Notes under the pieces: generated by a model
The model's input: only the letters and a program-made list of their open reading frames with translations
Databases searched by the model: none
Told to the model about the DNA's origin: nothing
Program-made: the position numbers and the translations under genes
Shown here: piece by piece, positions 36,101 to 46,809 of the stretch
Layout of the letters: every line of letters begins with the position of its first letter
Numbering within the stretch: the stretch's first letter is position 1
Source: Helochares maculicollis
Taxonomy: Eukaryota; Arthropoda; Insecta; Coleoptera; Hydrophilidae
DNA: 53,886 nucleotides
Reading direction: 5' to 3'
Assembly (NCBI GenBank): GCA_033557835.1
Contig: JAWQRO010000126.1
Location: 1-53,886, forward strand

Positions 36101-39100
36101 CGGTTTTGCCTCGTCGCCTGACATCTTACATTCTTAACATAAATCGCAATCGTAACATCTACGGAACATGAAGAGACACTGTATTACGAATACTTTAGCA
36201 TAAACAGCATATTTAATAATTCATTTATTACACACCCTTTTGGGTTTGGCTCTTCGACTAAAATGTGGAGGTCGTGTGCGGTAATTTATTTTTAGAAAAT
36301 TAACAATCTAGGGATGTAACCGGGGATGGTCAGTTTTTAGTGCATCGAAATTTGATTATAGTCGGTTTTGGGACAGCTTTATGCTATGGTGAGAAATTAA
36401 AGTATTCCGATTTTCCGAGTAAAACATTTCGGGCAGTTAGTTACGCTGCGTATAATTAAACGCTGAAGGTATTGCAACGCCGTATCTTTCTTCGGCAATA
36501 ATATTTTGTGTAAACACGCAAAAGCTTCATCAAGTCAAGTTGTTTTATTGGTGAACGCCCTTTAGCCGATTTATCGATTTGTTGTAACTGTTAACACTTT
36601 TGGTTTTATAAAAGGGCAACCGATTTAACATGTTGATTACTTTCAACACGAAATTAATGTGGGGGTAAAGGGTGGTCCGTAATTTAAAATTTTCCATTTC
36701 TAAGTAGTGCTCAGCCGGAAAATCAATATGGCCCTTTCGACGGCATACCAAAGCGATGCGTTTTCTGATCTTTCGGGCTTAATCCATAGTTCACGATCAT
36801 GTTTGCTCCGTAATAGCAATTTGCTAGGACATTTGCATTCTTCGAAAACCTTCGACCAATTTGTTTCAACTAGGAAGGGGCGCCGTGATACGATTCCTTT
36901 TTGTAAGATTGGAGGTCCTTGAACCTTTTTTAACGGGATTTTTACGATTTTTTCGCAGGGCTAAGTTTAGAATGTGCATTGATTTTGAATCCAATTTATG
37001 TGACACATTTACATTGTGCTAAATATAGCTAAAACTAAATGCACTGTATGTAGTGTGGATCCATTGACGTACGCGCAGCCTCCTGTTTCCTAGCAACCAC
37101 CGCGACGACAACCCTAGCTGGCCTGGGCGTCTTTGCCAGTTGCCACGCTACTGCTGTAGTGTCTAGAATAGATTAGTGTCTGTCCTGTCAACTCTTGTCT
37201 TTTCCACACGCAGTCATGCGTCTACTCACTGGTGTGAAATAATATCCCATTATTATCGATCCTAAGAAACCAATGCAATCGCTTCAATATAAAACAATCA
37301 ATTTTATTGGCTAGCAAAATTTGTTTCTTTACAATGTACACTGATTTTTTTCCACATTTTTCATTCGTTCATGTGACTTCGTATACGATCCGACAATAAA
37401 CAGGGAAAATTACCGAATTATTTTCGCTTAACACACTCGAACTTTCTTTGAAACTTGTCCGCGGGTATCGCATTTCAGTTGGACATTTTTCGAACCGATT
37501 TTATTTGGTGTGCGTCACTCCGGAAAGCTATTTGGAACGTCCATGTTGAGTTTCCGACTCGGCTTCTAATTTAAAATCAAAATAAACTGAAAGGCGACGG
37601 AAACGTGCGGTTGTAGAGTCGCGAATGAGGTAGTTTTAGAATCCGCGGCAATGCGTGTGCTATGGAGCTACAGTGCGTGGTCGTATACACAATTATCGAT
37701 ATCCCGGAGCCGAAACCGCCTCCAGGTGCTGGCCCCGAGACGGCGTCAGATGGTTGTCTCGCATGGATCAAAGGCCAAATCAAAAGGTGCCCATTCTTAA
37801 CTTGCTTTGTAACCTTTGGACCTTGGTGAGCGCGCCAAAAACCTTTCTCTTGGCAGTAGTTCATTGTACCTGTTGCTTTCTCAGATTTGCCCCATGCAAT
37901 ACAATACATGTTTTTTTTTTTAGTTTCGACAATTTTACATCCTTTTCCCATTCGTTCATGTGTTTTCTGCAATAGTCTGTGCATGTTTTCGCAGCAATCC
38001 AACTTGTTTTCCCATTTGTCATAAATCCAAGAATTCCGAAATCCTCAAAGAGAGCTATAAATATCGGCAATAAGAACGGGAATTACAAAAACGTAAATAC
38101 CATGAAATCAGAGCTAATCTTTGTTTTTGAACAACCGCGTAATTTTTATATCCCGACTCATTTATGTCAACATTTCGCATTATAAAGGCAAAGTTCGTAA
38201 CATTTTTTTATTAAAATTGCCTCTTATACAAACGACCTGAGCCAGACTATATACATGAAATATGTAATTGGCCAATTGTTTGCGAGTGGGTGTGGCAATA
38301 TGGATTTTATAACGCATATTGTTTGGACTTTTTTGTTTACAATATTCCTTATATTCAAAAAAGCCAATCAAAATATGCTCATAACTCGGCATCCCACATC
38401 CTCTTACAATTAAGGCAAATCTCGCATTCTGGACGCACATATGAAAGTGAATTATGCTGGACATTATTCACGTGCAATATTCTGCAAAACATTCCGAAGT
38501 CTGGTCCCAAACATTCAGCGTCTATTTAATTTAATGGTCATAGACGGACCGATCCATTTTGCAATTTTGATTACATTGGCACAGAATCGGCCTAAAAACT
38601 TCAAATTTAATAGGCCATTTATCATTTTTTATTTATAGTTGCTGCGAACTTGCAAAGAAAGATGCAGTGAAACTAGTTTGTCATCAACGTCTATAATAAT
38701 TTATGTTTGTTTGGCACCTTTCATCAAATTATATAAGCTCTTAAATACTCGCCTGCTTATTTTTGCATCTTTTACAAATTAAATCAGACACCTTTGTGTG
38801 TTAAAAGAACGAATCTGAAAAACATGTTGTCTTAGTATCTAACGTTCAAGGTAATTTTTGCTTTAATCACCGAGAGATTTAATGAAGTTTTCTTGCCAAA
38901 TATTTATCCTCTGTAATTAACCTACCCTATCTAACTGGCAGAATCCTAATCTTAGAAGTGGCCATATCGCACTGGAGTCGAAACATATTTCAGACAAAAT
39001 ACAAACATAGATCGATAAGTATCCTTTAAAGCACTGCATAAATATAAACAATCATAGCTTCTCGTTTATTCAATTGATTACACACTTTCCATGTATTAGA

Positions 39101-42100
39101 TTTTTCCGCTTCTATTTTAAGAAATATCTTCAGAAGTGTCGTTTCTTGTGGTACTATAAATTAGGAATTAGGACTCTAAAGAGTGTCAACTCCATCTCTT
39201 GTAGTTCATTTTTAATCCATTGTGTAACCCTGCACAGCCAATGGTCTACAGACGGGTTTTGTATATTCCGTGCTTGGTTGGTTTAACTATTTTATTATTA
39301 ATGATGGTGTTTTTAAGTGGCTGGTAAAATGTTGCCCTTTTCGCGTTTATCACCAATTTAATTATTGTAGTGCAATTTCTTTCAAATCCTAGAGCCTGAA
39401 AGGTAGTTATTTGTTCCAATTCCTAATTATTGAGTCTTACTGTGGATTGGTATTTATTACCTTACCATTATCATCACCTTCAATTTAACTTTGTTTATTT
39501 CCATTGCAGCTCTTATGAGTTTTGCGTTACATATTTCCAGAATATTCCGCAAAAATTCCAGTTGAGATTTTTATCGTATTTATGTACTCCACCATTTTTT
39601 TCCTGGTCGTTTTATAATCGTAAACCTGTGCTGCATCAACAATTCTTTCCATGCATGTTACCCTTTTTTATTATGTTGTCCGTTTTCGTGATAAACATTG
39701 TTGAACTTGTCACTCCTTCTTTGTTTAATTTGTCACCTGGATCAACATTTTATTTTTTATGGATTATTACCAAATATAATTTATTGATTATACATTTTCT
39801 CGTTTTTCCGTTGTCGTTTAATGTTGAGTGTTATGCCCATTACATTTTTCATATCTCTTAATGCTAAATATATTTCTTTCTTGTACAGATATGTCGTTTA
39901 TGTGTTATTGTATTGTTAGTCTGAGCGTGAATGGATAGTTTGGTGTATACATCTTCTTCAGAAACCATTTTCTCCTTTGGGCAGTTCTTCTACTCAATAT
40001 CTGTATGTAGCGCTTGCTCCTCCATCTTTATTACCAAGTTTATTGGATTAACGCTGTTGCAATTGTCGCAATCTTTAGGGTCTTCTTAGTTCTATTAGAG
40101 CAGTTGGCCAATTCTTCGGTGACTCTTCTTTGTCTTTCACGTTTATTATTTGTAATAAGTTTATTCTCAGGGATTACACTTTTGACTTTGTTTCATTCTT
40201 CTACCTTTCCGCCTAAGATCTCTTCCGTTTGGTTGTTCATTCATTTATTTGTTACTTCCCGTGGTTTATGACTTTCTGTGCATATGAGCTCCTACCACCA
40301 ATATTTTGATGTTTGTCCATCATTACGGTTTCTCGTTTTTGATTTGCAGCAGTAAAAGGAACCCAACGATGCCAAAAACTTTAGTCCAGAGCTCGGACGA
40401 ACCATTTTGCTCTTGTCTTTAATCCGAAAAAATTAAAAATCCTAAATATGCGTTCCATACCTCCCAATTTGACATCGATTTATCGGATTTTGCGCTCAGA
40501 TCGCGAATTTTCAAACCAGAGTTGTAGTCTACGCTATCTGTTAGAGCCTCTGGAGAACGCCAAAATTTGGGAAAATCTTGATTTTTTCACGTTTTTGACC
40601 AATCGCGAATACCTCCGTTATCGTTCGTTTTATGACGGCGAACATAAAATAATTATTTTGAGATATTGGCGAAAAATCCTAAATAATCGTTCCATAGCTC
40701 CGAATTTAACATCGATTTATCGGATTTTGCGCTCTGGGAGCGAACTTTGAAACTCGAGATGTCTACTCTTCCTGTTACGGTCTCTGGAGAACGCTAAAAT
40801 TTGGGACAATCGTGATTTTTCGCATTTTTTGACCAATCCCGAAAATCTCCGTTATCGTTCGTTTTACGAAGGCGAACAAAAATTAATTATTTTGAGAAAT
40901 TGGCGAACAATCCTAAATCGTTCCATAGCCTGGAATTTCAAATCGATTTATCGGAATTTGCGGTCTGATCGCGAATTTTCAAACCAGAGTTGTCGTCTAC
41001 GCTACCTGTTAGAGCCTCTGGAGAATGCCAAAATTTGGGAAAATCTTGATTTTTTTGCGTTATTGACCAATCCCGAATACCTCCGTTATCGTTCGTTTTA
41101 TGGCGGCGAACATAAAATAATTATTTTGAGATATTGGCGAAAAATCCTAAATAATCGTTCCATTGCTCCGAATTTAACATCGATTTATCGGATGTTGCGC
41201 TCTGAATTTTCAAATCGGAGGTGTCTACGCTTCCTGTGAGGGCCCCTAGGGGAAAAATCTTGATTTTTTTCGCGATTTTCGACCAATCCCAAATATTTCC
41301 GTCATTGTTTGTTTTAAGAAGGCGAACATAAAATGATTATTTTGGGATATTGGCGAGATGAGCTCGCCAATGAGACTAAATTTGACCTAGGATCGACACT
41401 CGAAGAAAAAGTGGGAAAAATTGTTTCCCGAAAGCTGTCTTTCCGGCCTCAGTTACTCGGTTGTTTGTTCACCGACCGACTTTTTATGGCATCTTTGGAT
41501 GCGTCTCGTTGGGACGAATCCAACGGTGCAAGAATCGCAGCCGCAGTCCTCCCCTTTTGGTTGCTATAAATTTTTCCTTATGATGCCTAAAAATTTTCGA
41601 TTTGTTTTCTACCCCAAGGGTCGCAAATTTTTTCCAACAATTTTATTCGTGGAAATGGGTACTCACCGGCATCGAAAGAATGGGGCGGGACGTTGTCTAT
41701 CCGATTTTATTTGTTTCGTTCCCATAACGGCCACAGTTTGGGCTACAGACACATCCAAAAAATCAAAATTCGCTTATTTTCAAAAATACCTCCGCAATGA
41801 TTTCTTTTTGGACCTCCCGATTGCGATATTGCAAGTTTTCTTTACATACTTAGACGGGGAAAGGAGCGTTAGTCGACTTTTTATCGAATACATATTTCTG
41901 GATCCCTGGCGGCCATAATAGCGGGCCTATCCGGGCGTCAATTGGTCAGTGAGAACGTAAAAACAAACTTTCAAACTGTCGCTAAACAGCATTTGTTGCC
42001 GCGTCTGGAGTCCGTAGTTTTTTGTCTTATCACAACGAAGTTGGCAAATTTCGAATTGCGGTGGCAAAACCAACCCAACGATACCGAAAACTTATTCCAG

Positions 42101-45100
42101 GGCTGGAAAGAACGATTTTGACGTCATAGTTTTACATGCTATTGTCTTTAAAATAATTTCGAACACTTGTTTTACTTGTTATTCTCCACACGCGATCAAA
42201 CCATCAAAATTGTCCTTCAATAATTTTTTCAATTGATTAAACTATACATTTTATCAAAATATTTTATTTCTAATCTTATTCGCTTTTCCCCCGTTCACTA
42301 ATTTTCTGGAAATAAAGCTTCAATCGCCGCAGAGTTGTATATTTGCTATTGCCACCACCCAAAAATTGCATGTCCAATTTTTAATGCTATTTCCATAAAG
42401 TCCTTCTTTTAGTTTATGGTTTCTACTCATAGCTGTATTTTCATTATTTAATCATAGCCTTAATCCTTTGTGTCCTAAATATGGCAGTATTACACCAACG
42501 GAAACATAATTTCATTAATCAATCATAGTATAGACAGTAGAGACGATTTAAAAATTAGGCTAGTGTATTACATTATTCTTTTGCATGTTCTACTTATGAT
42601 GCCATTCTCTTACAGAGCGGTAGCGGCATATTTGAGGGCACTTAACTTATCTCCAAACAATGCAGTGGTCCACGGTAATTTGGCCTGTGTATACTATGAA
42701 CAGGGTCTTATTGATTTGGCAATCGACACTTATAGGCGTGCCATTGAACTACAGCCTAATTTCCCTGATGCTTATTGCAATTTGGCAAATGCCCTCAAGG
42801 AAAAAGGGCAGGTAGCAGAGGCTGAAGAATGTTACAATACTGCTTTACGCCTATGCCCATCACATGCTGATTCACTCAATAATTTAGCAAACATTAAGAG
42901 GGAACAAGGATACATTGAAGAAGCTACTCGCCTGTACTTGAAAGCATTGGAAGTATTTCCGGAATTTGCTGCTGCTCATAGCAATTTGGCGTCAGTTCTT
43001 CAGCAGCAAGGAAAATTGAATGAAGCACTCATGCATTATAAAGAGGCCATTCGTATCCAACCTACATTTGCAGATGCTTATTCCAACATGGGTAATACCC
43101 TTAAAGAAATGCAAGACGTGTCTGGAGCACTTCAGTGTTACACCAGGGCTATACAAATAAACCCAGCTTTTGCTGATGCTCACAGTAATTTAGCAAGCAT
43201 CCACAAAGATTCAGGGAATATTCCAGAAGCAATTCAATCATATCGAACGGCTCTGAAATTAAAACCAGACTTCCCTGATGCATATTGCAATTTGGCACAT
43301 TGTCTCCAGATCGTATGTGACTGGACTGACTATGAATCAAGAATGAAGAAATTGGTGAATATTGTTGCCGACCAGCTGGAAAAGAATAGACTTCCTTCAG
43401 TACATCCTCATCATTCCATGTTATATCCATTAAGTCATGAATTTCGTAAAGCTATATCTGCTCGTCATGCCAACCTGTGCCTAGAAAAAATTCATGTTCT
43501 TCACAAACACCCATACAAATTTAACTCCGATCTAAAAGGACGACTAAAAATTGGATATGTTAGTAGTGATTTTGGGAATCATCCGACATCTCATTTGATG
43601 CAGTCCATACCCGGTTTACACGACCGTAATTACGTCGAAGTGTTTTGTTATGCATTGAGCCCAGATGATGGGACCACATTCCGAAGCAAAATTGCTCGTG
43701 AAGCAGAACACTTCATTGATTTATCCCAAATTCCTTGCAACGGTAAAGCGGCTGACAAAATTTATGCTGATGGAATCCATATTTTGGTAAACATGAACGG
43801 TTACACAAAGGGTGCCAGAAACGAAATATTCGCCTTGAGACCGGCGCCAATTCAAGTTATGTGGCTTGGTTATCCTGGTACCAGTGGAGCTAGTTTTATG
43901 GATTATTTAATTACAGATGCCGTCACTTCTCCTGTTGAATTAGCTAGTCAATATAGTGAAAAGTTAGCATTCATGCCGCACACTTACTTTGTGGGAGACC
44001 ACAAGCAAATGTTTCCACATTTAAAAGAAAGAATCATCGTGAGTGACCGCAATGCCAACGGAGTTGCAGATAACGTAGCTATTATAAATGCAACAGATTT
44101 ATCTCCTCTAGTCGAAAATACGGAAGTTAAAGAAATCAAAGAAGTGGTACAAGCGGCTAAGCCCGTTGAAATTAGCTTGAAAGTTGCCGAGCTTCCTACG
44201 ACTACACCCATCGAAACTATGATTGCCTCAGGGCAAGTACAGACGTCATTGAACGGTGTCGTGGTACAAAATGGCCTCGCTACAACTCAAACAAATAACA
44301 AAGCAGCTACTGGTGAAGAAGTTCCACAAAGCATTGTGATCACTACAAGGCAACAATATGGTCTTCCTGATGATGCTATAGTTTATTGCAATTTCAATCA
44401 GTTGTACAAAATTGATCCCATGACTTTGCAAATGTGGGTGAACATTTTGAAAAATGTACCGAATGCAGTTTTATGGTTGCTCAGATTCCCAGCTGTAGGG
44501 GAACCAAATTTGCAAGCTACCGCCCAGCACTTGGGGCTACCTGCAGGCAAAATTTTGTTCAGCAACGTCGCAGCAAAAGAAGAACACGTTCGAAGAGGGC
44601 AGTTGGCTGATGTTTGCTTAGACACGCCATTGTGTAATGGACACACAACTAGCATGGACGTTTTATGGACGGGAACCCCAGTTGTTACATTACCGGGAGA
44701 GACTTTAGCCTCAAGAGTGGCTGCATCGCAATTAGCAACCTTAGGGTGTCCTGAATTAATTGCTAGGTCAAGGCAGGAGTACCAAGATATTGCCATTAAA
44801 CTAGGAACGGACAGAGAATAGTAAGTAGCGATTTTATTTTTTCTCATCTTCAAATATTTTCATTCATACTAGATGAATATCCAGATTTACAATGTTTAGG
44901 GAAATTTAGCTTTAACTAAGCATATTGATTTTTTGTTCCAGCTTGAAGGCTATGAGGCATAAAGTATGGACTGCTCGAACAACGTCACCCTTATTTGACT
45001 GTAAGCAATACGCACAAGGGCTAGAAATGCTCTACAATCGAATGTGGGATAGGATCTCAAGAGGGTTGAAACCTGATCATATTTCCGCCAAATCTGAGAA

Positions 45101-45104
45101 GTAA
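24112..45104 (+). CDS. Ogt: O-GlcNAc transferase (Ogt, super sex combs orthologue)
   Basis: Seven coding exons, 24112-24220, 26145-26355, 26462-26645, 26709-26777, 28351-28547, 42616-44820 and 44942-45104, join in frame to 1045 residues, close to the usual length. Residues from about 37 (GLLELAHREYQAGDYENGER) to about 480 form the TPR superhelix. The C-terminal half is the GT41 catalytic domain. VHPHHS (520-523), HPTSH (579-583) and FNQLYK (Lys855) match the His498, His558 and Lys842 region of human OGT. GHTTSMDVLW and LPGETLASRVAASQL bind UDP-GlcNAc. The enzyme adds single GlcNAc to Ser/Thr of nuclear and cytoplasmic proteins and, in flies, is the Polycomb-group gene sxc. TPRs and catalytic domain look intact. 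The start is uncertain: a good splice acceptor ends exactly at codon 2 (24117), so translation may begin at the ATG at 24190 instead. Confidence 0.96.
24221..26144 (+). other. Ogt intron 1
   Basis: AT-rich, 1.9 kb. The open frame continuing past the donor to 24537 is read-through of intron sequence. The later part holds a dispersed repeat (25540-25875). The stretch at 24550-25050 contains scattered coding-like words with many stops, which I could not assign. Confidence 0.5.
25540..25875. repeat. Dispersed repeat, copy 2 (pair with 20880-21195)
   Basis: See the first copy for shared blocks. The minus-strand reading here is open for 82 codons, while the equivalent stretch in the other copy has stops, so the pair probably shares decayed element sequence, not a gene. 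Confidence 0.55.
26778..28350 (+). other. Ogt intron 4
   Basis: 1.6 kb. Two patches (27300-27480 and 27940-28090) are less AT-rich than their surroundings but have no recognisable coding or element signature. No other feature was seen. Confidence 0.5.
28548..32829 (+). other. First part of the large Ogt intron 5
   Basis: The 14-kb intron 28548-42615 separates TPR-coding exons; the flanking exons join as FDR-AVAAYLRAL. In this part I see only a short TAC microsatellite (29028-29043) and a somewhat GC-richer patch at 32290-32590 with no clear coding potential. Confidence 0.5.
32830..33417. repeat. Segment A, copy 1 (direct repeat with 35531-36130)
   Basis: About 590 bp that aligns over its full length with 35531-36130 in the same orientation. 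Shared blocks include TTTAATATTGAATT-like starts, ACCATAAAT...TTACAAGAT, AAGAAGCTTAAAAA and a closing CC(T/G)CGCCTGAC motif. The copies are clearly diverged, so the duplication is old. Confidence 0.75.
33418..34835. repeat. Dispersed repeat R, two tandem copies
   Basis: Copy R1 (33418-33933) is truncated. R2 (33934-34835) restarts with the same ACATTC(T/C)CGTATTA block and runs to ACTCCAGATTTTT. Both share with 21220-22125 the CGACCTC/GTCCTCAACATTTTGACGG, ATCTCCACGTTTTGAG, GGAGCACCGGAAGTGCT and TAAGC(A/G)TGGAAAATAT-type blocks. No transposase gene was found. Confidence 0.72.
34836..35530. repeat. Tandem duplication of segment B with an R tail
   Basis: Segment B (34836-35090) has the landmarks AAAATCTATGCCTAGTGAAG, CTTTTGCGTTTGGCT and ATATAGTAAGGATTTAGCGA. 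It is followed by a 5'-truncated R tail (35091-35262) and a second B (35263-35530), giving a tandem unit of about 430 bp. The two B copies are much more alike than the A copies, so this step is younger. Confidence 0.75.
35531..36130. repeat. Segment A, copy 2
   Basis: Diverged direct copy of 32830-33417. It runs straight into a third copy of B with no R sequence between them. Confidence 0.75.
36140..36395. repeat. Segment B, third and most diverged copy
   Basis: Aligns with 34850-35090: CACTGTATTACGAATAC, CATTTATTACACACCCTTTT, GGGTTTGGCTC, TTAACAATCTAGGGATGTAA and AAATTTGATTATAG occur in the same order as in B. Confidence 0.65.
36396..39069. other. GC-richer stretch of Ogt intron 5
   Basis: Sub-stretches at 36700-36930, 37050-37240 and 37630-37850 are visibly less AT-rich than the rest of the intron. 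A near-consensus X-box (RFX-type: GTTTCC, one base, AGCAAC) lies at 37085-37097. The plus strand around 37680-37800 is open for over 40 codons with a Pro-rich start (IPEPKPPPGAGPE), and the minus strand is open for 141 codons over the same place. I cannot say which, if either, is real. An alternative promoter, nested gene or old insertion are all possible. Confidence 0.35.
39070..40270 (-). mobile_element. Possible degenerate non-LTR retrotransposon, antisense
   Basis: The plus strand is strongly pyrimidine-rich with long open frames, as expected for the complement of a decayed A-rich retroelement. On the minus strand, readings near 39380-39540 (AAMEINKVKLKVMIM, then a weak YL.G block) resemble the post-catalytic part of non-LTR reverse transcriptases. 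The match is weak and broken. Confidence 0.3.
40345..40430. repeat. Flanking direct repeat, left copy
   Basis: AACCCAACGAT, a GCCAAAAACTT-type block and CTCTTGTCTTTAA recur in order at 42060-42155 on the other side of the tandem array, suggesting that the array was copied or arose with its flank. Confidence 0.5.
40451..41395 (+). repeat. Tandem array, four units of about 237 bp
   Basis: CGTTCCAT marks unit starts at 40451, 40688, 40919 and 41156, giving steps of 237, 231 and 237 bp; a last degenerate part ends near 41395. Each unit contains ACATCGATTTATCGGATTTT, CTCTGGAGAACGCCAAAATT and CCGTTATCGTTCGTTTTA. Two steps are multiples of three, so long repeat-encoded frames (100 and 136 codons) appear; I regard them as a by-product. 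An 8-bp hairpin TTGGCGAG/CTCGCCAA at 41350-41370 closes the array. Confidence 0.85.
41396..42615 (+). other. Last part of Ogt intron 5
   Basis: Contains a 165-codon plus-strand frame (41421-41918) with no recognisable domain, the right flanking repeat (42060-42155) and the acceptor TTACAG before exon 6. The splice-acceptor region is conventional. Confidence 0.45.
42060..42155. repeat. Flanking direct repeat, right copy
   Basis: Counterpart of 40345-40430 with the same orientation and block order. Confidence 0.5.
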
Positions 45105-45530
45105 TCCGTCAATCAATTACTCATAAATCTATTTTGTATGATTGACATTATTTATAAAAAAACTATTTTTATGATATTTGTTAAGTTATTTAGTATAGAT
45201 ATTTTTTTAATTATTTTTCGAACGGAGTTCTTCTCGAACTCGAAGCATTTGCTACTAGAACAGATGATGAACAGACATTCGTTGTATAGATTAGATTTAA
45301 GGTATGTCTTTGTTCAGAATTTAATTTGTGGCATGTGTCTTTGGAAGATTGTTGTGCTATGATTTGTATAATATATATTTAAGTAAATTCTTAAATGTTG
45401 AAATCGTTGCTTTATTTATCCTTTTGTGCCCCTATCACTAAAACAAACATAAAAGAAGTGATCAATAAGGTAAGTACCTGAATACGACATTATATATAAT
45501 GGGAGGTAAGTTACATTTTGATACAATATG

Positions 45531-45536
45531 AATAAA
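45531..45536 (+). terminator. Ogt polyadenylation signal
   Basis: AATAAA about 430 bp past the Ogt stop codon, the first exact hexamer I noted in the 3' UTR. Confidence 0.4.
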
Positions 45537-46807
45537 AAGAAATGTAAGAAAATTGGAATTCATCCTAAATTAAATCTAGGAAATCGGGAGAGAATAAACG
45601 ATAGGGTTTATCAAAAAATCAACTCGTGACATTGATGAAGTAAACACGAGAGCGAGATTTTATTATAAGAAATGATTGATAGACTAAGAAGAATGGTGCA
45701 AACTAGAAAATAAATCATGTAAATCTGAAAAACTAATATAAATTTATGAAAAAAATTAATTTTGAATTTGAGTATTTGGTAATGGAAACATGATTTTATC
45801 GGAAACAAATTAAAAATCACCAAAAATCATGAGAATTGTAGAGTTGGACTCCTGATAGCATAAGGATTTATCAAAAATTTAAATTTAAAAATAAAGCATG
45901 GAAATGGTTAGAACTTACCTTGCAATTGTTGAGTTCAAATAAAAAAAATCAAATTGGGGTGGAAAAATAAATCTATTTCGAAAATGTGGTACCAACCAAA
46001 ATAATCTTGAGATATAATCTCGAAAGTAAGATGGGAAATTGTATTAAAAAATTAGCAGTAGAGTTGATCAAAAAGATGCAATAACTAATATTTTTATCAA
46101 AACAATAACTCCTAAAGAGTTTACCAAAAATATAAAGTCTGAAAATGGTGAGAAGTTATTAAGAGTGTACATGGTACGAATATAATTATGCATTTATCAA
46201 GTTAATATGTCGGGATGTTGCTAAAACTTCCAGAAATGATAATCGCAATCTTTAGCGCCAGCAATTGGTCTAAGACCAAGAAGTATGTTGACGTTACATA
46301 AATCAGTTTTTAAAAATGCCCACAAACACTTTATCAAGAAAATAAATGCGAAACTGGTATTATTCCTATGAAAAACAACTCGATTCGCTTTAGCCGTCCC
46401 ATAATTAATATATTGATCACCAACCAAGGCAATAGATTCTTTAATTGTTTGTGAATAAATTAGTCAAAAAGTACTACTTTTTTATTAGGGCAATGCACTA
46501 TTTTGGTGTATGTTGAATATTTTACAAAAAAGGTGTAAATGTAATTAAAAATGTTGGCCGAGAACTGCTGGATTGATTTCAATCGACCATCTACTGTTTG
46601 TCCTCTAGCAATAAATTAGTCCTTATTAGGAAAGTTGACCGTAGACTTTTATTTATAACTTTCCAGACAAAAGTATGTCTCTTAGCTGTTAATTCTTTTA
46701 TTACATAGTTAGGATGCCATTTCGCGACTTGAAAAATGTTTGGTGCAATTATGATAAAATGTTTTTTGTTGGAAACTCACGTTTACATATTAACGAAAAA
46801 TATTTAT
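45537..46807. other. Intergenic sequence
   Basis: AT-rich. Loosely repeated stretches around TTATCAAAAA(T/A) occur at about 45600, 45865 and 46095, hinting at an old degenerate tandem repeat. No gene was seen. Confidence 0.35.
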
Positions 46808-46809
46808 TA

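Noticed and set aside
37577..38002. 141-codon minus-strand ORF
   Set aside because: No recognised domain, low-complexity parts, and an equally plausible plus-strand reading overlaps; kept only as part of the island finding.
39430..39861. 143-codon hydrophobic plus-strand ORF
   Set aside because: Pyrimidine-rich complement of a probable decayed retroelement; such frames look like membrane proteins by composition alone.
40448..41239. Repeat-encoded proteins of 100 and 136 residues
   Set aside because: Open frames follow from the 237-bp unit being a multiple of three; one unit is 231 bp and other frames are also fairly open. No start context or domain.
41421..41918. 165-codon plus-strand ORF in the Ogt intron
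   Set aside because: No recognisable domain or splice or poly(A) context; it lies next to the tandem array and may be chance in a less AT-rich segment.
45600..46130. Possible degenerate tandem repeat
   Set aside because: Only short TTATCAAAAA-type words recur; it cannot be told from AT-rich background by eye.
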